Below are positions 40,626-52,949 of a stretch of DNA of 64,000 bases, piece by piece; position 1 is the first letter of the stretch; every line of letters starts with the position of its first letter. The DNA lies in assembly GCA_963691815.1 (NCBI GenBank), contig OY829657.1:18493853-18557852 (forward strand), given 5' to 3'. The DNA is from Echiichthys vipera (Eukaryota > Chordata > Actinopteri > Perciformes > Trachinidae). The notes beneath the pieces are model-generated. The model was not told the DNA's origin, ran no database searches, and worked only from the letters and a program-made list of their open reading frames with translations. The position numbers and the translations under genes are program-made.

Positions 40626-42273
40626 AGCAGGGAAACACCATCTTATACCAAGTCCCTTGTCTCAGTTACAAAAACATGGAATACACGTGTAATAAATATG
40701 TGGAGAGGCATTGCTTTCTGTTATGTATGTACGAAAAGTGCATGCAACATTTATAAAAGGTGCAGGGCTTAGCGAAAGGTCAATTGCACAAAAGTATATT
40801 TTACACTCTATATGTGTATGTTGTTTCCTTTTGTGAAAGACATTTAAGTGAGTATACTGTTTGTGTTTTTTTCTTTGCAGAATACAAAGCATCTTTGTTT
40901 TCAATTAAATTTAATGTGCTGAAACACGATCTATTAAATCCAAACCAGGACCAACTGCTGCTATTACACATTATTTGGTGAGGACATGCTTCTTTTGGGA
41001 ACAGAGGGGGTGGAAAGGGGAAGACCACAACTCCTCCAGTTGTCGTCCGGTTCCTCTGTAACAGCACAGCAGTGAACAGCAGACAGTGATTGTCTGTGAA
41101 ATCCATCACTGATAGGAACAGGATTATAAAACCTCCACTATCATCCACTTGGAATGTCCCTCCCACACGGATGAAGACCATCAGGCCTCATAGCACCTCC
41201 ATCATGTTGGCCCCCCTCCTTCATTTAAAGTCTGAGGAAGAAATGACTCATGTCACCCTGCGGGGAAGTTTAAAAGAGGTAACGTACAAGACAGATAAAG
41301 TTTTGTGTTATGATTCAAGGTGTTTTATTTACAATAATGACACACATATAAACTTTGATTATATTTCTATTATTATAATACTAAAATACTCAGTAATACC
41401 CAAAAATACCCAAATCATGGTCTCGACTTTAAAGGCTGTGATGGAAAAAGCCATTTCAACGCACCAAGTCATGATGTATCATATGTTTTGTAACCTTAAA
41501 TTAACATGTTCCACCGAGACGTTCGACAATGACTTCAGTGTGAAGCTAAAAAAATGCCTCCAAATGACCAACGAGGGACACATGAAACAACCGTAGCGCC
41601 CAACGTTTTATTTTGCTGGCTGTTCACTACTTGTTAACTGCAGCAGTATAGGTGGAATCAGGCCTGTTTTCTCAGTCTTGTAGAAACAACATGAAGCATT
41701 ACCAGCTAGAATAAAAACAAACCAGTTCTCCAATATTTCATGGTTTACAAAACTCCCTTTACTAAAATAGTTTGAATAAGTGACAATTCAATTTGACTCA
41801 GTTTCTCTTTAATAAAGTCTATGGACTAATTTCTGACACAAACTAAACAGAAACACCCAGAAAAAAACAATCTTCCATTGAATTTTGCGCAACTCGTAGC
41901 TTGGTCTAAGGGATGACAATGTTGCATGGTAAAGTGGTCTATTGAACACTTAGATCCAAAGTCAGATTACCATTAAATTATGTATGAGTAACTCATGGTC
42001 CCCAGAAGATATTCTAACAGTGGTGATTGCTCTAAGACTGCAAGGGAAGCTCAGCTGCTGTGTGTACTGTATTTCATTGACTAAATATGCGCTAGAAAGC
42101 CTGCATCTTTTGTTCAGAATCAGCTACTTATCACAGGTAACCAGCGCAACTTCCTTCTCATTCATCCACACAGCGCTGCAGAGCTTTACACAATCAGGCG
42201 CTCAGCTTCTACTGACTTCAGTGGGGTAGCAGGTCATTGGATAAATGCTGGGCTTTGTCTCGCCCATATGGGA
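40626..42273. other. intergenic; contains an unassigned 168-codon frame
   Basis: The frame 41090-41596 (plus) is the longest non-repeat frame in the window. Its predicted product is rich in Ile, Thr, Lys and Met and has no signal peptide, domain or known family resemblance. A 126-codon frame overlaps it on the other strand. I see no splice or promoter context and treat it as probably non-coding. Confidence 0.5.
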
Positions 42274-42746
42274 CAGTGGGCTGGCCCAGGCGCTCTGCTT
42301 CTGCATGATGATTGGATGAGCTGTCTGAGGCGGAATCCTTTTTTTGATTGACACCTAAATGAGCAAATCGGCGATCTTGAAGAATAAACTTCCACCGGAG
42401 CATTTTCCAAGTTTTTTATTCCGTTGTTTTGTACTGATCCGGAGACTTTACCGATCCCCAGCCACTTTGTCTTTGTTAAAAACGACTAGTGTTGTGTTTG
42501 GCGACTCTGTTCCGTCACTCACAGGCAGTCACACTTCACAGTAGCCTGGCGCAGCAGCTACAGCTGGCCATTGAGAGGACACTGGTCATGTCCCTTGAAA
42601 AGACACCTAGTAGGTACGACAAGGTCTCAGATCATTTTCTTGAAAAGGAACAAAGGGAAGAATTTACATATAAATAAGCAAACACATTTATGATCTAGGC
42701 CGGAAAAATGAGCTTCCCCTCCTTGAAAGACCAGCAGCCGCCACTG
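42274..42746. mobile_element. probable non-autonomous hAT-like element, decayed
   Basis: The right end CCAGCAGCCGCCACTG (42731-42746) is the inverted form of CAGTGGCGGCTGCTGG, a terminus type known from hAT elements. The left end at 42274 reads CAGTGGGCTGGCC, a similar but shortened form. The interior includes AGCAAATCGGCGATCTTGAA, which I associate with teleost hAT repeats. The flanking 8-mers do not match, so a rearrangement or an error in the left boundary is possible. Confidence 0.45.
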
Positions 42747-42911
42747 CTTTCTAATGATGAGACTCCCCTAATTCTTCTAGCACCACTACCTGGTTTCCCC
42801 TCAACTGATTTTGCTTATGACAAGACTTAATGGCCTGAAATTTACTGCAGGTTTTGCAGTTCTCCCAAAGGAGAAATCCTTGTTTTGGCGACCTCCTGAC
42901 CTTTCCTGTAG

Positions 42912-43078
42912 AACCCACCATCCATCCATTTTATGGCACTTATCTGAGGGCTAGGCCACGTAGGCAGGAGGCTAAGTTTGGTAACCCTTACATCCTTCTT
43001 CCTGGCCACATCCTACTCCCCCTCCCGGGTTTCCCAAAGCGTTTTCCAGGCCACTCATAGGGGATTGACTCCTGGGTG
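42912..43078. repeat. dispersed teleost repeat fragment (CATCCATT type)
   Basis: It begins ACCATCCATCCATTTTATGG and continues with CTTATCTGAGGGCTAGGCCA, CTTCCTGGCCACATCCT and AGCGTTTTCCAGGCCACTCA. This order is known to me from an abundant fish repeat. The copy is diverged and non-coding. Confidence 0.55.
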
Positions 43079-46000
43079 TTTAATAACACCATGGACTTTG
43101 TTCTGTTAGTTTACAGCAAAACTCTAAGGTCAACTAGTAAAAGTTTTGTTTTGTTAAGTTTTGTTATGGACACTTAACAATCATGGACAGTTAACAATCT
43201 GTCCAATGCTGTATACTACTTACTATATAATACATAATATATAATACTTACTATATTGACATGTGCAATACATCATACGTCAGTGATGAAAACCTTATTG
43301 TAACCTTACCCCTCGTGCATCACAAGGGACATTTTTGAATTTAACATTCTTGATCATTTTCAATACAGATGGCATAGTACAGTTTGGCAAGGGTGTGAGT
43401 TTTCTTTCAAGGTTTGGACGTCCAACCTCAACTTCTATAATAATTTTATAATAACTGTGTAGGCAAAATACAGAAACCCAGACCCTTAAGAATAAAATGT
43501 CCGTATATGAATTCTATCATATCAAGCCTTAGACCTAAAGCCATAGCTTCAAAATGTGGGCCTTTTCCATTTTCCACCAGAGCGAGCCATTTTATCATGT
43601 TTAATACACGTCATTTTCCTGGTTTCCACTAGGGGCAATGCTGTTGTATTATGGAGAACTGCAATGTTTGATCCCCTAACATTTACTTTACAGAATATAG
43701 CCATTTTTTTGACACAGACCTTTTTGTCCTCCAAGGAAATGTTCCGACCAGCTAAAGTGGCCACAACAAAAGGGAGATGCAGCATATAAGGTCTAAAAAA
43801 AAGACTAGTAAAACAAATTCAACCAAATTAGCCAACTGAAATAGGGTTTACTGAAATAATGTAGATATCCGTAAAGTCAGTAGTATCATACGTGCATGAG
43901 GGGAAGATGTGGGTGTGTGTTTTGAAAAGGTGCATAAAAGCAAAGCAAAGAACTGAATCATGATTTCAACTAAAACAGAAGAGGAGCAAAGGTTGCAGCA
44001 GAGTGCAGAGTCAGCTAGAGAGAAAAGACAGAGACGGATTTAAATAACCTTGGAATACCCTTAGGTGTTCCCAGTTGTTCTGACGGCCACCTGCAGAGAG
44101 AGCACAGACAGGTGAATCAAACAGCAAACTCAGGGGTCATCACAGGACATCACAGTAGCCTTTTTAAAGGGATGCATAAGGGTTAAACAAAATAGGAGTT
44201 GGAAAGTTCATTCTTGATCCTGAAAAATAGTGTTTTTTATGGGTAAAGGACTACATTTCAAGCAAAGTATATTCAGCTGTTTTCAAAATCAAATTCACAA
44301 ATGTATCCTATTCTCAATCTATGAGGTACAAACCAAAATGTCAACAACCCAACCCAAATCATTACCAAATATCATAATCATAACAGAAAAGTCACTTTTG
44401 ATTATGTCACAGAGAATAGTGCTGAAAGTTGTTGCTGGGTCATGATACAAAATGTGTTGTGCTTCCCATCCATTATTGGATCAGTCAGAGAGTTCATGAC
44501 AGTAAACAGACAGTTAAGTAAGTATTTGCGGTCATATTGAAACGCGGGAATCCTGCAGTAATTGAATGGGGTTTCTGTAATAACTCTAAATACTGCCTGA
44601 TGTTGAACATTCAGTTTTCTTCATTTCAAGCAGCTTTAATTATCTTTAAATCTTAAACACATTTTAATCTAGGTGGGTATTGTGTTCAGATGAACGGTGT
44701 TTGGTCTGTCTCATGGGCAGAAGTCCCGCAGAACGGAACATTAGAGATGTGGCAAAATTGCCATGACACTGATCTGGATTAAAATAGATAAAACGTCTCT
44801 TTATGATATTTATATCCATTTTCCTATAAGCAAAAAAAAAAAAAAAAGAAAAAAAAAGGAAAACATAACCAGGGCTTTCTCTCATTTCTTTTTTTGGTAT
44901 TTCCCACAGCAAGACCTTAATTTCCCTGACATTCACAGACACCTCTGGGAGCTGAGTCACAGACTCTGCCTCCGTTGGGGGTTCACAGGTCATCATGACG
45001 GCTGCTCTGCCAGCTGCTACGTCCTGAAGGGGAAACTGGAGAGAATGTTCTCAAAGTTACTTTGCGAGGACTCAACAGTGACACAGCATGACGTTGACCC
45101 CAGTAAGCGTTTTTCCTCGCTGCCCTCAGGGGAACTTCAGCACTGAATGTCCAGGCCCACACAATCCGACCCTGACACTGTCACTCACAGAGACATCTGA
45201 ATTAACTTAGAGTGTAATGTCTGGTTACAATGTTCAACGCTATTCTGATATTTGTGCCTATTATTTTAGAGTCTCCCGTGGGTCAGCTTTCTTTTATTGA
45301 TAATATTCCATGGCAGATTTTGATCAGTGGTTTTAAACCTCAGGGATGGAAACTCCCATGTGATCCCAAGATAAAGCTGACAGGTCACCATGATGCTTAA
45401 TGGGATAAAGGAAAAATCTGGTACAGAAAGTGGTTTATTTTTTCTAACTTTTCTCCATTTTTTTGTTGTTTTTTCTTGTTGTAAAAAAGTGGATACTTTA
45501 AACCCCTCAGGCCCCTCAAATTCTTTACAATATGAGTGAGTGAAAGATATCACAGTGACTATTGAATACCTCTTACAATCCCATAAAAATCCCTTTAAAC
45601 GAATAATTCCCAGTTTGGAGAAAATCGATTATTTTCACAGGGGACACAACTAGCCTGCTCTGTCCAAAGATTAAAGTGTATAAAAATAGACACTTTTTTT
45701 AAAAAGAGAGAGACTGCCATGTTAAAATGGCTCACCACAGTGATGAAAAGACTCCAGAAAGTCATTGCTTTAGGTCAGGAAATAGTTTTTGCACTTAGAT
45801 CGTTGTATGGATTAAACAAATGAAATGTGTGTTGATTAGAGAGCTTAGAGGCCCGGTCACAACAGGATTTGAAACGAGTGAATCCTCTGATCATTTAAGT
45901 GAAATTAAATTTTTTGCACAGTTCACAGACACTCTTTTGTCCTGTGAGCATGTATCTGTTGCTATATTTACATTCATGTGTACCAATTTCTCACGAGAGA

Positions 46001-48659
46001 TGTGGAATGCCTACCAACAGATATCTGTTTATCATTTAATGTCTTGTTTATAAGAGCATCCTGTCTAAGTCTTGCGGCTGTATCCTGTCCCAAAAACGTA
46101 CTCTATCCTCCAAGGCAAACTGTTGATTTCATCTCATCTTGTTTTACAGTTAGCATTTAGTGTGAGGCAAACTTCAGAAACAAAATCTATCATCAGCAGT
46201 CCTTTCATGAAACTAGTCTTTCAGTCTGTATTTACAGATGATTGTAACTGAATTAATACAAGATGACAAAGATGACATCTGCCTTCGATGTTTGGTACAT
46301 TTCATTCTTGACTCATGCTAGATCACTCGGGCAAGCAGCTGTGTTTGGGATGTCCGATATTTTTAGTGAGAAATGTTAAGTAGAGGCATTATGAGCTACC
46401 ACAAGACCTCGATTTCAGCATCATTTGGGTTGTAATACCGTAATACCTCACTGGGCAGAAAGCCTCGGTCAAATAAGTGAGCTCTAACAGACGCAGATGG
46501 ACCATGTCAAAAGTTGGTAAGACTTATTCCAATAAAATATTTCACAGCTGCCTGGGAGCATTTAAATGGGACAGCAGCATAAAAAGGACAGAACAAACAT
46601 GTAAACGGCTTGGGTGAATTGAGGATATAAAAGGATGCCGAATTTCAGTTTACAATGTGCCTGCCTACAACATTCAACCACTATCTCATGTTCACAAAGA
46701 TCCCCTGGATGAGTTTCACCTCATTAGCCTTCCAGTCACAACAACAAGACATCTGAGACCACCCTCATCTTTCAATAAATAAGCCATCAAAGCTCACTCT
46801 CTGAAAAGATCAGACATTTCATAAACATCAGTGCAACCTCTTTTGGGATAGGCAGAGGAATCAAAAGACTAACTGGCCTTCAACCAGTGATCTCAACAGC
46901 TGTGCTCTCCATGAGCCGCTTCCTGCAACAGAGGGCAGAGCTCTGAACAGGGTGGAGCATTTTCAGACTCTCCTGTCTTGCAAAATAGATGACACAAGGG
47001 AACTTAAAGTTTTTGATGCTATTTATGGTCTGCAGTTTTTCAGCAATATTTATTTAATACATTTACATTCAGTAATTATCTCTCTTTATAGTATTTTGTT
47101 ATTGTTAGTGGCGGAGTCCACCATTCCCGCAGTGTTTTCTCTTTTATCTCTTGGATTTCAGTCTCATTGTTTACTCTTCACTTTCCCACAGCCATATCAG
47201 AGCTGTATTAAGTTACTACTATTGCAAACACAACAGTTCCTGCTGCACATTTAATGCAAAACACGAGGGAAACGGGGAAAGACGAGGTGGCTTTTATTGT
47301 CAAGCAGCCACAACAAACACAATTCATGTGTCCCGGAGGTTATCCCTAACTGGGATAGTATTTAAAAAGTGTGTACAAAACCCAAGCCAATTTTTTCACT
47401 AGCAGATCATTTTTAAGCTTTGCAGTAACACCGCAAGAAGGAGCAGCTACAATGAATTGTTAGATGAAGCCTTGCAGGCTTTTCAGCAAAGTAACCTTAC
47501 ATTACCCTGCTGTTGCCTGGAAAACTACTTGTGCCATGTGCAGCATCAAATCTGGTAGCGTTTGGATGGTTTTTTTTTGTTTTGACATTTATATTTAAAT
47601 GTGTTTGTTTGGCTGCGCTCTAAAGAAATACTGCAGTTGCTCTTCTGATATATTTCTGATAAAGTAGCTGCTCAATGAGTGTTTCTATTGGTGTTAAACT
47701 TCACATGCTCTTATCAGGCTAAAGGCTAAAAACACATCACAAGCATTATATAACCAGGCTGATTAATTATTGTCTTCTTATTCTGATCTGAGAGTTTTCT
47801 TTTGAAAGTTACGTTTCTCTTATTAGTGATTTAACTCATATGATGCTAATAGGCAGCAGTAACAAGGAGCATTGGAAGAGATCACGTGTGATATTTATCC
47901 AAGAAACACATGCATAGTTCCTTGTTTTGTTGCCCATATTGAGGAAATTTTGGTGACAGGTAACGTGTCAAACGAGGACACATTTCTTTAAGCGTAATAA
48001 TTCAAAAATCAAAGCTCAGTTTTTACAAGGTAAGCTGTAGAACCGCTGGCTCTCCTCCCATATTCAAAAGGGGAGTGCTGCTCCGCTGTTGCTTTTGGCA
48101 TCTTAGTCAGTGGAAACCTACTGTCTGAATGCTCACTGACTATTTGCCCTCTGAGGAGTCAGCCCCCCTTTAAGTTCAAGTTCAAAAGGACTACTGCATT
48201 CCTTCCGCAGGTTTGGGTTGGCGAGAATCAAAGCCACTCCGTTCTAATGGGTGGCTGCTGCAGGCGAAGCAAGTCGTAATCATATACACTTGTGTCTGGT
48301 TCTCTTTGTGCAACGGGTTCCTTTCTAAACCACAGAACCAAGCTGAGATTAGACACAGAACGATATGATAGTACTGTTTACAGGGATGTCAAAACTCTCT
48401 GTTCTGGTTTCATTGAGTTTTTGATGGGATTCCACAAAAGAATCCACACTGTACTAATAAAGGATGGAGCTGAGGCAGGTCAAGTGAAGCCTACAGTCTC
48501 TGCTAGCTACCTGTCACTCAATATGTCTTGCCGTAATTATGCACAATTTTAAGCCCTTAATATAGTTTAAAAGGGTTAGTATTATAGAAATTCATCCACA
48601 ATACAGTTGTCATGGATGTTTATTTTTTATTTTTTCTACCGTAAAGTTTGCCATTTTAC
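43079..48659. other. intergenic, no gene seen
   Basis: It holds an A-rich tract at about 44831-44860 and an 8-bp inverted pair TTAGACCT/AGGTCTAA at 43529 and 43789. Frames such as 44763-45146 (127 codons, plus) include the lysine run encoded by the A-rich tract and show no domain. Confidence 0.55.
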
Positions 48660-49112
48660 CACGGCAGTCTACAGGGGTTGACAAAGCCCCCACCACAGCG
48701 ACTTCCTGGTTGATCCAATACAGAAGTGCCAAAAACTGCAGTCCTCTGAGTGGCCACTAGGAGTAGTTTGCACAATAGAGCAGTTACTCATGGCCCCCCA
48801 TGTTAAACAGGCCGTTTTCACAGCGTAATTGAACCTATTTAAGGCCTGGTACAAAAAAATCTCCATGACAACGCTGAGGGGGGCGATTTCAAAGTCTGGC
48901 AAGATGGCGGCTCCCAGAGGCAAGTACGATTGGATCAAGTTGAGAGAATAGGCCTTGACGGAGAGGCTACGTCCATTCTTTATACAGTCTGGGGTTGATT
49001 TGCTTTTGGAGCCATTCGAGGAACTGCAGTTTTTTTTTTAGCTTTGACTTCATTTTTCCATTTTTGCGCCCCAGACCGGAGGTTGCTGCTTGGTTATGTT
49101 ATATGTATGATG
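48660..49112. repeat. dispersed teleost repeat
   Basis: The phrases GAGTGGCCACTAGGAGTAGT, CAAGATGGCGGCTCCCAGAG, CTACGTCCATTCTTTATACA and CAGACCGGAGGTTGCTGCTT occur in the order of common percomorph repeats. It may be two nested or adjacent copies, with a junction near 48995. Confidence 0.5.
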
Positions 49113-49184
49113 GAGCCATTGCTTCAGCCAGGCGAAGCTCATGTGAGATTCCATCTTGCTGACAGATCCTTGAGCAAAATTGTG

Positions 49185-49345
49185 GGTTCCTTAAAACTAA
49201 GTGTTCCACATTTTGGGGAAATATGCCTTGTTTTCTTGCCAAAAGTTAGATGAGAAGATTGATACCACTCACTTGTCTGTACGCTAAATATGACTGGAAA
49301 CGGGAAACAGCTAGCTTAGCTCTGTCCAAATAAAAATCAGCCAGT
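49185..49345. repeat. dispersed teleost repeat
   Basis: TTAGATGAGAAGATTGATAC, CACTTGTCTGTACGCTAAAT and GAAACAGCTAGCTTAGCTCT follow a very common percomorph repeat, with a small internal deletion after AAATATGA. Confidence 0.6.
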
Positions 49346-50809
49346 ACCGTTAAAGCAAAAACCAAAATATACATTTTTACAATTTGGTTTTTGTACAGAT
49401 TAAACAAACATGATATAATGTGTCAAGTAGTTAGCTTTAGAGCTGTCCAGTGTCCACACTGTTAATGATGCATGGTTTGATGTTGGCACATCGGAGCAAT
49501 GTATATTTATATTTGCCTTCGTTTGCCAGGAGGTCATTAAATGTGTTCTCTATATCTATGTAGGGTCTGCATTGAAATGATTAATGTACTGCACAGCAGC
49601 AAGAGCAGAGCTATAACATGTTTGAATGAAAATAGGAGAAAGTTTCCAAATGTGTCCGTGTTCCACGGCATTTGATCTCCATCATTTAGCTGTCATCCCA
49701 CCAATTCTCATGCTAGTGCTTTCATAGCGGTCTTAAAAGTCCAAATAAAATTCTACTTTTCAATCACTTATGATTACTTTTCAATACTAACTCATCTCAT
49801 CTGCCATGCAAGAATTCAGTGTATTTTAGGCTGCTCGATTTATCTTGTGAAATGAATCGTAAATTGTTTAACAAAAGATAAAAGAAAATGTCTCGCAGTG
49901 TTCTTCTTTTACTCAGTTACGCAGCTTTACTGTAAATCACAAACCTATAAATTGCAGGGGTGAGTTTTGGTTTCTTTGAGCCTCACGCTGTGGTTTTGAC
50001 TTTCCAAAAGTTTGAGAATGGCTGACCTTCTATAGGCCTGCATCAAAGTTTTATGCAAAACATTAACAACATTAACAAACAATAACGTCACATCATCCTA
50101 TCCCAAATGGACAACATGGTAAAAGTTCCCAGATTTGACTTTCTAAGGGCCTCAGCATTCAGTTATAAGAGTGTGTGTGCACATTCACACTCATTGCCTG
50201 TATCGGATTAAGGAGTATCAAAGTGTTTAAAGCTGCACTTATTAATGTTATATGAATACATCAAATGACTGTGTGATGTGAAAGCTCATGGCCCAGACAC
50301 CAAAAAAACATCAGAGTGATTTCTCGTACCAACGGGCTCCGCCACTCATTCAACATGCTGGCTCGACATTGGCGGCTGACTGTTGGCCCGGTGTGTCAGG
50401 GCCTTAAAAGTGATCAACCCTCAGATATATATCATCCAAGTCACTTACCTAAACTCTGAAAAACATTTTAGAATCTTTTAGCTTGTTGTTTTGGTTTTAA
50501 GGCTTACAACTATACTAACTTCATTTGGTCTCATTCCTTATCAGCGTTGTTTCCAGACAGAAGACCAGTCATCTGAGTGCACGCTACCTGCCTAGGACCA
50601 ATCAGCAGATAGACACAGGCAAGCTGGAGGAAAAAGTGGAGAATTTAGCAGCTAAAAAGAACAATATTTTCCTCAGGAGTTCATGGAGACCAAAACAGAG
50701 CTAAAAGCAGTGTTTATATTATTTATATAAACCTGGAATTTCCTCAAGTAAATGTGAATGTCGCCCTGTGTCAGTCCCAGCCTGGTCAGATGTGTACATG
50801 AACTGATGA
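49346..50809. other. intergenic, no gene seen
   Basis: No coding or RNA feature; no repeat recognised with confidence. Confidence 0.5.
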
Positions 50810-50930
50810 AGCCTCTTGGATGAGAGGTGAAACGTCTTCCTAGACAAACAACCAGTCCAGTTGTTTTTGACTGAAATTGCTTTGAGGATAACGATGACCT
50901 GGACGAATGAGAACATTCACAGGCCTGTGT
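50810..50930 (+). mobile_element. 3' remnant of a dispersed retroelement-like repeat
   Basis: TGATGAAGCCTCTTGGATGA, GAGGTGAAACGTCTTC and ATGACCTGGACGAATGAGAA form a phrase set that recurs in fish genomes. A short copy of its end lies inverted at 9567-9597. A CAGTGATTCTCAAATTGGG phrase just after it (from about 50958) resembles a hAT end, but no matching second end was seen. Confidence 0.55.
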
Positions 50931-51208
50931 CTGCTTGTTGTGTAAAAACGGTTGGCCAGTGATTCTCAAATTGGGCTCTGTGGCACTCCGCCAGGGATGT
51001 GTGAAAAGGTTTCAGATTATGTCACCAATTATACCTGGCTCCATGTTCAGATTCCCGCAGACTTCTTGTGCTCAGTGATTAAAATTTTTGTTTTGTTTTT
51101 TTGGTTTCATGTTTGCTACGGATTAAAGAGGCTGTGAGTTAGGTACCTAAATTTATATTGATGATTTGGCAGTTTATTATTAAGAGGATTGTATTTTCTA
51201 ATTTTCTT

Positions 51209-51382
51209 TTTGCTGTGTTTTGCTCCCTTCCTGTGTCCCTGTGCTGCCTTTCCCTCCTTTACCCATCTACACACCTGCTCTGAATCAGCCTTGTTAGTTC
51301 TTCCTTGCTCCCAGAGGTTTTCCAGCCAATCAGCTCTCTGCCTGTTTTCCTGCCTGACCCCCTCATTCCCCTCACCTGAACT
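51209..51382 (+). mobile_element. dispersed repeat, inverted copy of 32796-32943
   Basis: TGCTGTGTTTTGCTCC, CTGCTCTGAATCAGCCTTGT, CCAGCCAATCAGCTCTCTGC and CCCCTCACCTGAACTTCTCC align with the reverse complement of 32796-32943. The 70-codon frame here is not a gene. Confidence 0.7.
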
Positions 51383-52949
51383 TCTCCTTCCATATTTGTA
51401 GTTTTAAAAGATTTTTTTTTATAAACCTATAAACCCTTAGACTCTGAAAATGTTGTTATTTTACGTAACTAAAACCCCAGTATATTATCTATCTTGTAAG
51501 GGCCAAAAAATCAATACATACAGGTTTAAGCCTTCTATTGGGAATTAAATGCTACATAAGGACACCAACAGTCAGACCCACTGGTGTGAGAGAGACACTT
51601 TGTCTGCTGTTTGCCAGCGGACAACCGGAGATAAAACGGGTTAGTTAAAATCTGTAACAACCGCAAACTCTTCCCAGCCCACTTGAAACTCTTACCACAA
51701 AGTGAACACAGATGCACGCTGGATTGTCAACAAACTCAAAGAAATCAGCAGACGGATACCAGACAGGGTTATGTGAGGATGATATCAGGCATAAATTAAG
51801 ACAGTTTTTTTTAACATGAACTTAGAGGGAAGCCCGATTTGATTGGTTGTGGTGAAATAAAGGGGACTTGAAGGCTACAGCGCCATCTCAGACAGTGCTA
51901 CAGAATGACGTTAAAACCAAATTCAGAGCCTGATAAATAATACAGTATGAAGAGCGTATCACGCATAACAGGTGTCAACATATTTCAACAAGGCCAGCAT
52001 GTCTGAGAGAGGTTAGCTATGAGGTAAGCATTGGTTTTATAGAAAGACCACATCACGAAGTGTGCACTGAGACCATAGCTTTGAGATTTTGTTATGTCCT
52101 CCCATACAAATTAAAAGGTAGACTGTTCTCTACCTTTATCTCCTGCAAGCTCTTTTCTGTATGTGAAATGTTTTAGCAGACTCGCCTCCCTTTCCTTTAC
52201 GACTAACATGTACCAGCTGTTCAGACACTCATACTGTACCTCACTCTCTCATGAAATTCAAACTTCTATAAAATCTATTTGAGGTGCTTCAAAAAGAGTA
52301 ACAATTTCAAAGTTTCCATAGAGGATTCCTCCCATGGCTTGTTGTGTGGGTGATCTCGACCTCGATACCCCACCTCCCTCATCCTTATCGCTGGCATTTG
52401 TGCAAAACTCCTCCTCAGACATGCTTTCCCTTCATCACAATAAACAGAAATGGTGTGAGTTATTCCTTACCTCATACAGCTCTTATTTCACCATTTGATA
52501 TGCTTAATAGGTGGAAAAATATGAGTTTTTCCAGCTGATATCTGCCCATTCTCATTTGCTATGCTTCCTCGTGGAAGTCTTTGTGTAATCATTTCAACCT
52601 GATAGGAAAAAAGCCAACCGAGTGCCTTTAAAAGATTATGAAGCAGTTCACATGTTGGAAATGTTTGTTTTCACTCTCCTTTTTTTTGTTATCCTGACAT
52701 GAACTGACATTCTGGATGGCGCAAAATATCTTTGGCTGTACAAATAAATAAAGGTTCAAACTTCAAAGCATGTTTTTTTAGGCCTAACGTTGGGAAGAAA
52801 CAGTTCTGTCACACAAGATCAAATAAACTATTGTTTAGTATAAAAAGGAAGATAGTTGCATGTGGCGTGTCAGGTAATGTGCAGATGTTCTGAGGAATGA
52901 AATAATCAACAGCAAGAGACAAAAATGACTGGGAAGTTGAAACAAACGC
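51383..52949. other. intergenic, no gene seen
   Basis: No supported gene. This stretch lies between the last recognised repeat and the likely 3' end of the collagen transcript. Confidence 0.5.

Noticed and set aside
43529..43796. Segment bounded by TTAGACCT and AGGTCTAA, open on both strands
   Set aside because: An 8-bp inverted pair is expected by chance at this spacing, and nothing else supports an element.
50957..51010. Possible hAT left end (CAGTGATTCTCAAATTGGG)
   Set aside because: No matching inverted end or 8-bp duplication was found downstream.
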